DNA of 9,722 nt, from assembly GCA_050184225.1 (NCBI GenBank), contig JBFXAN010000219.1, positions 1 through 9,722 of the forward strand, given 5' to 3'. This stretch comes from JBFXAN01 sp050184225 (GTDB lineage Bacteria > Chloroflexota > Dehalococcoidia > CAUJGQ01). Under the pieces are notes generated by a model. It was not told where the DNA came from. It was given only the letters and a program-made list of their open reading frames with translations, and made no database searches. A program made the translations under genes and the position numbers. Shown piece by piece: positions 5,729-9,722 of the stretch. Numbering within the stretch: the first letter of the stretch is position 1; every line of letters starts with the position of its first letter.

Positions 5729-7564
5729 CTATCCCGCACCCACTGGCTTCGGGCCGGCGTGCGGCTTCCCCTTCGCGATGCTCAGGTAGAGCAGGCTGTT
5801 CACCAGCCCCTGATGACTGAACGCCTGCGGGAAGTTGCCGATCTGCTTGCCGGTCGCCGGATCGACCTCTTCCGCCATCAAACCAAGGGGACTGAGATAG
5901 CGGGTGACGCTGCTCAGAATCTTCTCCGCCTCCTCGACGCGCCCCGCCAGCGCCAGCGTTGTCACCAGCCAGAAGGAGCACAGGATAAACGCGCCTTCCT
6001 GGCCGGGCAGGCCGTCCTCACTTCGATAGCGGTACACAAGCCCGTCGGGCGTGGCCAGCTGTTTCAGCGTGGCGTCGATCGTGCCCTGAACACGCGGGTC
6101 CGAGGCCGGCAGGAACTCCATCTGCGGGATCAGCAGACTCGCGGCGTCGAGCGCCTCCGAGTCGAAGGACTGGACGAAGCTGTTCAGCTTGGTGCTGAAA
6201 CCGCGATCCAGGATCGCCTGCCGGATCTCGTCGCGGACGGAGTGCCACTGGTCCAGTGGTGCATCCCGCTGGTACGCCTGCGCGATCTTGATGCCCCGGT
6301 CCAGCGCGACCCAGCACATCAACTTGGAATACACGTAGTGCCGTGGCCCGCCACGCACCTCCCAGATGCCCGAGTCCTCGGTGTCCCAGACCTGACAGAC
6401 GTAATCTACCAGCGCCCGAAACGCCGGCCAGTTCTCCGGCGTGACCTCCTCGCCGTAGCGCGTTGTGTCGTAGATCGCCTGGACTGCCTCCCCGTAGATG
6501 TCGAGTTGCCGCTGCCCGGCGGCGCCGTTGCCGATCCGGACCGGCGCCGAGTTGCGGTAGCCGGCCAGGTTCTGCAGCACGATCTCGGTGGTATCGGCTT
6601 CCCCGCGCAGGCTGTAGAGCACGCGCAGATTCGCCGCCGCGCCGGCCTGCACGCCTCGATCCTTCATCCATCGCCGGAACGACGCGGCATCGTCGGCGTG
6701 GCCGAGATGGAACAACGCCTGCGTCGTGAAGGAAGCATCGCGGACCCAGGCGAAGCGGTAGTCCCAATTGCGGGCGCCGCCGATGCTCTCCGGCAGCGAT
6801 GTCGTCGCCGCCGCCGCGATCGCGCCGCTCTCCGGCACCGTCAGCAGCTTCAGCGCATGACCGGACCGGATCAGGATCTCCGACCAACGCGGATCGTCGA
6901 CCGTCTCGCAGAGCGTGCAGGCCTCGGTCCAGCCGAACCAGTACCCCTCGACGGCTTCGAGGAACGCCTCACAATCATCCGGCGCGGGCAGCGCCACCGG
7001 CGGGCCGTACTGCACCATGAACCAGAGCGTCTCGCCCTTCTTGAGCAGTGCCGTGCCGGTCGCGTGGTCGCCGCCGCGAACGAGCGGAATCGGCGAGATC
7101 AGGGTGAGTTGTTCCTCTCCCCAGGTAGTGGAGTAGGTCGATCCCGCACCCTGGATCGCGACCGCCGCCCGCGCATAGTCCGGTCGCGGCACGAACTCCA
7201 CCGCGATCTCGATCGCGCCGCGGACACACTCAAGCTTTCGATAGACCGCACGGACCGCCGTCCCCTCCACCTCACCCTTCACCGGCATGAAATCGGTGAG
7301 GACGGCGGTGCCGGTCGAGACGTTGAAGGTCGTCTGTAGAACGTTGGTCCGGTCAACGTAGGCCTGCGTCGCCGAATAGTTGCCGGGCGGTCCGATGCGG
7401 AACGATCCGCCGCGCGCGTCGTCGAGGATCGCGGCGAAGACCGACGCGGATTCGAGGTACGGAAAGCAGAGCCAATCGATTGACCCGTCATTGCCGACGA
7501 GCGCGCATGTCTCGAGGTTGCCGATGATGCCGTAGTCTTCTAGATTCTTATAGCGTGGGGTCAC
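5729..7564 (-). CDS. Glycoside hydrolase family 15 protein (trehalase/glucoamylase-like)
   Basis: Predicted inverting alpha-glucosidase of GH15 that releases beta-D-glucose, with trehalose or short alpha-glucans as likely substrates. With a GTG start at 7564 the protein has 611 residues, matching the compact bacterial subgroup. The N-terminal beta-sandwich begins YKNLEDYGIIGN and includes the subgroup motif GNDGSIDWLCFP. The (alpha/alpha)6 catalytic domain has NWDYRFAWVRDASFT (266-280), a probable general acid E402 in SGIWEVRGGPRHYVYSK, and a probable general base E565 in GLMAEEVDP. These are followed by GNFPQAFSHQGLVN (about 576-589), typical of this subgroup. There is no signal peptide, so it is probably cytoplasmic. 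The frame is open upstream to 7741, but that stretch overlaps the preceding gene and is not family-like. GTG 7564 overlaps the upstream stop as GTGA and has GGAG eight bases before it. Trehalase and oligosaccharide glucosidase cannot be separated by eye. Confidence 0.9.
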   Translation of the reverse strand: MTPRYKNLEDYGIIGNLETCALVGNDGSIDWLCFPYLESASVFAAILDDARGGSFRIGPPGNYSATQAYVDRTNVLQTTFNVSTGTAVLTDFMPVKGEVEGTAVRAVYRKLECVRGAIEIAVEFVPRPDYARAAVAIQGAGSTYSTTWGEEQLTLISPIPLVRGGDHATGTALLKKGETLWFMVQYGPPVALPAPDDCEAFLEAVEGYWFGWTEACTLCETVDDPRWSEILIRSGHALKLLTVPESGAIAAAATTSLPESIGGARNWDYRFAWVRDASFTTQALFHLGHADDAASFRRWMKDRGVQAGAAANLRVLYSLRGEADTTEIVLQNLAGYRNSAPVRIGNGAAGQRQLDIYGEAVQAIYDTTRYGEEVTPENWPAFRALVDYVCQVWDTEDSGIWEVRGGPRHYVYSKLMCWVALDRGIKIAQAYQRDAPLDQWHSVRDEIRQAILDRGFSTKLNSFVQSFDSEALDAASLLIPQMEFLPASDPRVQGTIDATLKQLATPDGLVYRYRSEDGLPGQEGAFILCSFWLVTTLALAGRVEEAEKILSSVTRYLSPLGLMAEEVDPATGKQIGNFPQAFSHQGLVNSLLYLSIAKGKPHAGPKPVGAG

Positions 7565-9722
7565 GCGCCCATCTCCGCTCCCACCGTCACCTCGAAGTCT
7601 GTCCCTTCCCAGTGGTCCGCCTCCAGCCAGTAGAAAGTAAAGCGTACTCCGGTCCCTGGTGGCAAGCGCGTCGACGGCAGGTCGACAACGTGGACGCCCA
7701 GCCCCGTGTCGCGGGTGCGCGCGTCCTCGGTATGCCGCCATCCGTCCGCGCTCCAGTGGATCATGGCTGGCGCCGCCGTCTCGATCCGCAGCATCTTCCC
7801 GGCGGGAAATGCGCGGATCTTGTTGTTGAAGCGCCAGCAGGCGAATGAGGAGCCGGTCTTCTCGACGACATATCGCCGGACCGTCTGCGGCGGCATGTCA
7901 AAGACCGCGCCGTCACAGAGCGAGCGGAGCAGCTTGACAAACTCGGCGTGCGCCCAGACGAGCGGCATCGCCGATCCCGCCGGATGTCCGTTCATCAGCC
8001 CACGCTCCGGCAGATTCGGCCCGTCCCAGATCTGCTCGGGAATCAGACCGTTCTGGGACTGCGCCGCGATCACCGCGAGCAATCGCTCCGCCTCCGCTCG
8101 GTTGCCCGCGACCAGCTCGTAGTGTGCTCGCTCGCCCGCGAGCAGGGGCCAGCCGCGCCCAACGCCGGTGCCATCGAACGGCCTGCCGTCGTCGTGCTCA
8201 CCGTAGCCGTCGTCGTTGTAACGATGCCAGACGGGACCGGTCGCCGTCTCCGTCTTGAGCAGCGCGTCGATCACTTGCACCGTGCCCGCGATCCGCGGGT
8301 CGTCCGGACTACGCAACCCGAAGCGGACGAGCGCCAGCGCATCCGGGCTGACGATCTGGGTGGCGGGGAAGCCACCCTGACCATACGGCCGGTTCTTGAT
8401 CGCGACGTAGCCCAGCAGCGGGGAAGCCGCGTCCGATACCGGCGGTTCGGTGACGCGGACGTAATAGCCCTCCACCCCAACGCGGCGGGCCAGCGCCGTG
8501 TCGGTGGCGTACAGCCAGTCCTCGATCCGGCTGTTCCAATAGTCCGCCGTCTCGCGGAGATAATCGGCGGTATCCGCCTCACCAGCCGTGTCGGCGAAAT
8601 CAGCGGCCGCCAGCAGTGCGGCGATCTCGGCGGCGAGCGTGAACGGCGTGTAGCCGGGGTCCTCCTCCCACCGATCCTGCTCGGTCACCGGTCCGTTGCG
8701 CACGATGTAACCGGCGGCCTTCTCAATCACCGGCCAGAGGGAGAGGTTCCCGAGGACGTTGTGCCGTCGCAGCAAGTCGGCAAAGAGGATCGGCAGCGCG
8801 GTTTCGTCCAGTTGGATCCCGTTCCACCAGGGCATCCCCGTGACCCACATGTTTTGCGGCCAATGCCCATCGGCCTCCTGCGTCGTGACGAGAAAGACGA
8901 GTGTCAGCAGCGCCGACTCGACATCGCCGGCCGCCAGCAACCCGCCGGCGCTCTCGACCAGATCGCGGGGCCAGATCAGGTGATACCCGCCGAGGTCGGT
9001 ATCACCCTTGGCTTCTCCCCAGGGAATCGAGAGGCTGGCGCAGATCCCACCAGGAAAGCCCTTAGTTGCATGCGTCTTCAGGACCGCAACACTCGAACGG
9101 TAGAGGTCAACGCCGTCGCTCTGGGGCGAGGGCAATGCCAGGCACGTTGCCTGGTACGCCTGCCAGCCCCGGACATAGGCGTCGAGCATCACCGACCCGT
9201 CGCGGAGCACGGCGGCGTGGGCGCGTTCGGCGGCCTCTGCCGGCGTGCGGCCGAAGCCGAGCGCCAGCGTGAAGCTGCCTCCGCCGGCTGCCGGATCGAT
9301 CTCACCGGTGAGGCCGAGATTCCCATCGGATGCGGACGGATAGCTCCAGCGCATCTGCTTGTGCCGGCTGATATCTTGCCAGCCGTCGCTGACGCCGACG
9401 TAGCCGCAGCTCATCGTCCGGAACGGCGTCGAACAGGCGAGGGCGAGCGCCGTCGCGCCACGCTGGGCAAACAGCATCGGCACGCCCTTATAGTCGCCGA
9501 TCCATCCGTTGTTTCCATATCCGTGGTTCTCGACGTGCGGTGCGAGCAGGGCATACAGGCGGTAGTCACTGGCCGTGCCGGCCAGCGGCTCGAAATGGAT
9601 ACGCTGCACCAGGGCATCCCAGAGCGGATCAGTAAATACCACCTTCTCAATCCGGTAGCGGCCCTCCAGGCAGGTATTGGTCAGGCGAAAGGCTGGAACG
9701 CCGGGACCAATCGGCTCGATCG
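7561..9722 (-). CDS. Glucodextranase/glucoamylase-like GH15 enzyme, N-terminus outside the window
   Basis: Predicted exo-acting glucosidase that removes beta-D-glucose from the non-reducing ends of alpha-glucans. The frame is open to the right edge, so about 719 residues are visible and the start is missing. The GTG at 9642 is internal, since family-like sequence (RLTNTCLEGRYRIEK) continues upstream of it. Visible residues 1 to about 180 form the N-terminal beta-sandwich domain. The catalytic domain has GGYHLIWPRDL (244-254), GHWPQNMWVTGMPWWNG (285-301), a probable general acid E352 in RWEEDPGYTPFT, and a probable general base E562 in GLIPEQIWDG. From about 610 a C-terminal beta-rich domain (KIRAFPAGKMLRIETAAP and FTFYWLEADHW) resembles the accessory domain of glucodextranases. 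The stop overlaps the next GH15 gene (GTGA). Secretion cannot be judged without the N-terminus. Glucan 1,4-alpha-glucosidase or glucodextranase activity is equally possible. Confidence 0.9.
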   Translation of the reverse strand, partial: IEPIGPGVPAFRLTNTCLEGRYRIEKVVFTDPLWDALVQRIHFEPLAGTASDYRLYALLAPHVENHGYGNNGWIGDYKGVPMLFAQRGATALALACSTPFRTMSCGYVGVSDGWQDISRHKQMRWSYPSASDGNLGLTGEIDPAAGGGSFTLALGFGRTPAEAAERAHAAVLRDGSVMLDAYVRGWQAYQATCLALPSPQSDGVDLYRSSVAVLKTHATKGFPGGICASLSIPWGEAKGDTDLGGYHLIWPRDLVESAGGLLAAGDVESALLTLVFLVTTQEADGHWPQNMWVTGMPWWNGIQLDETALPILFADLLRRHNVLGNLSLWPVIEKAAGYIVRNGPVTEQDRWEEDPGYTPFTLAAEIAALLAAADFADTAGEADTADYLRETADYWNSRIEDWLYATDTALARRVGVEGYYVRVTEPPVSDAASPLLGYVAIKNRPYGQGGFPATQIVSPDALALVRFGLRSPDDPRIAGTVQVIDALLKTETATGPVWHRYNDDGYGEHDDGRPFDGTGVGRGWPLLAGERAHYELVAGNRAEAERLLAVIAAQSQNGLIPEQIWDGPNLPERGLMNGHPAGSAMPLVWAHAEFVKLLRSLCDGAVFDMPPQTVRRYVVEKTGSSFACWRFNNKIRAFPAGKMLRIETAAPAMIHWSADGWRHTEDARTRDTGLGVHVVDLPSTRLPPGTGVRFTFYWLEADHWEGTDFEVTVGAEMGA
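7573..7582 (-). promoter_or_regulatory. Ribosome binding site supporting the GTG start of the short GH15 gene
   Basis: GGGAGCGGAG on the minus strand, with its last base nine positions before the GTG at 7564 (8-base spacer). It lies inside the end of the upstream GH15 gene and supports initiation at the 4-base overlap rather than at 7741. Confidence 0.6.

Noticed and set aside
5759..7339. A 526-codon open frame on the plus strand opposite the short GH15 gene
   Set aside because: It is antisense to a gene with clear GH15 motifs. Its translation is Arg/Asp/Leu-rich with no recognisable domain, as expected for a mirror frame in GC-rich DNA.
7565..7741. N-terminal extension of the short GH15 protein by 59 residues
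   Set aside because: It overlaps the upstream gene, is Arg/Gly-rich and unlike the family. The GTG at 7564 with GTGA overlap and GGAG is a better start.

Overview
The window is a GC-rich stretch of bacterial chromosome. Almost all of it is one minus-strand run of six genes for sugar hydrolysis and sugar/NADH oxidation. The gene mix and the palindromic intergenic repeats would suit a Chloroflexota (Thermomicrobia-like) or similar GC-rich soil or thermophilic bacterium. That placement is a family-level impression, not something the sequence proves. There are no rRNA, tRNA or CRISPR features.

Layout from left to right. Positions 1-101 hold the last 32 codons of a plus-strand gene, possibly a mutarotase-type enzyme. 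Positions 119-937 are a discrete, more AT-rich insertion: a REP-associated tyrosine transposase (RAYT, 201-821, minus strand) bracketed by two near-identical long hairpins (119-191 and 867-937). It fills nearly the whole gap between the stop codons of two convergent genes. Next, all on the minus strand and read right to left, come a glucodextranase/glucoamylase-like GH15 enzyme (7561-9722, 5' end outside the window), a second, shorter GH15 enzyme (5729-7564), a GMC-family FAD oxidoreductase (3990-5588), a glycine-zipper DUF1269-like membrane protein (3264-3956), a glucose-1-dehydrogenase-like SDR (2329-3096) and a type II NADH dehydrogenase-like flavoprotein (944-2332). A second, unrelated palindromic element (3145-3316) sits between the DUF1269-like gene and the SDR gene and supplies the last 17 codons of the former.

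How the genes may work together (inference): GH15 enzymes release beta-D-glucose from alpha-glucosides. The SDR and/or GMC oxidoreductase could oxidise the sugar, and the NDH-2-like protein could pass NADH electrons to quinone. Two junctions have 4-base stop/start overlaps (GTGA between the GH15 genes, ATGA between SDR and NDH-2), so each of these pairs is probably translationally coupled. I see no clearly novel defence or mobile system. The most noteworthy items are the RAYT/hairpin unit, the composite repeat that has invaded a coding end, and the coupled dehydrogenase/NADH-oxidase pair.
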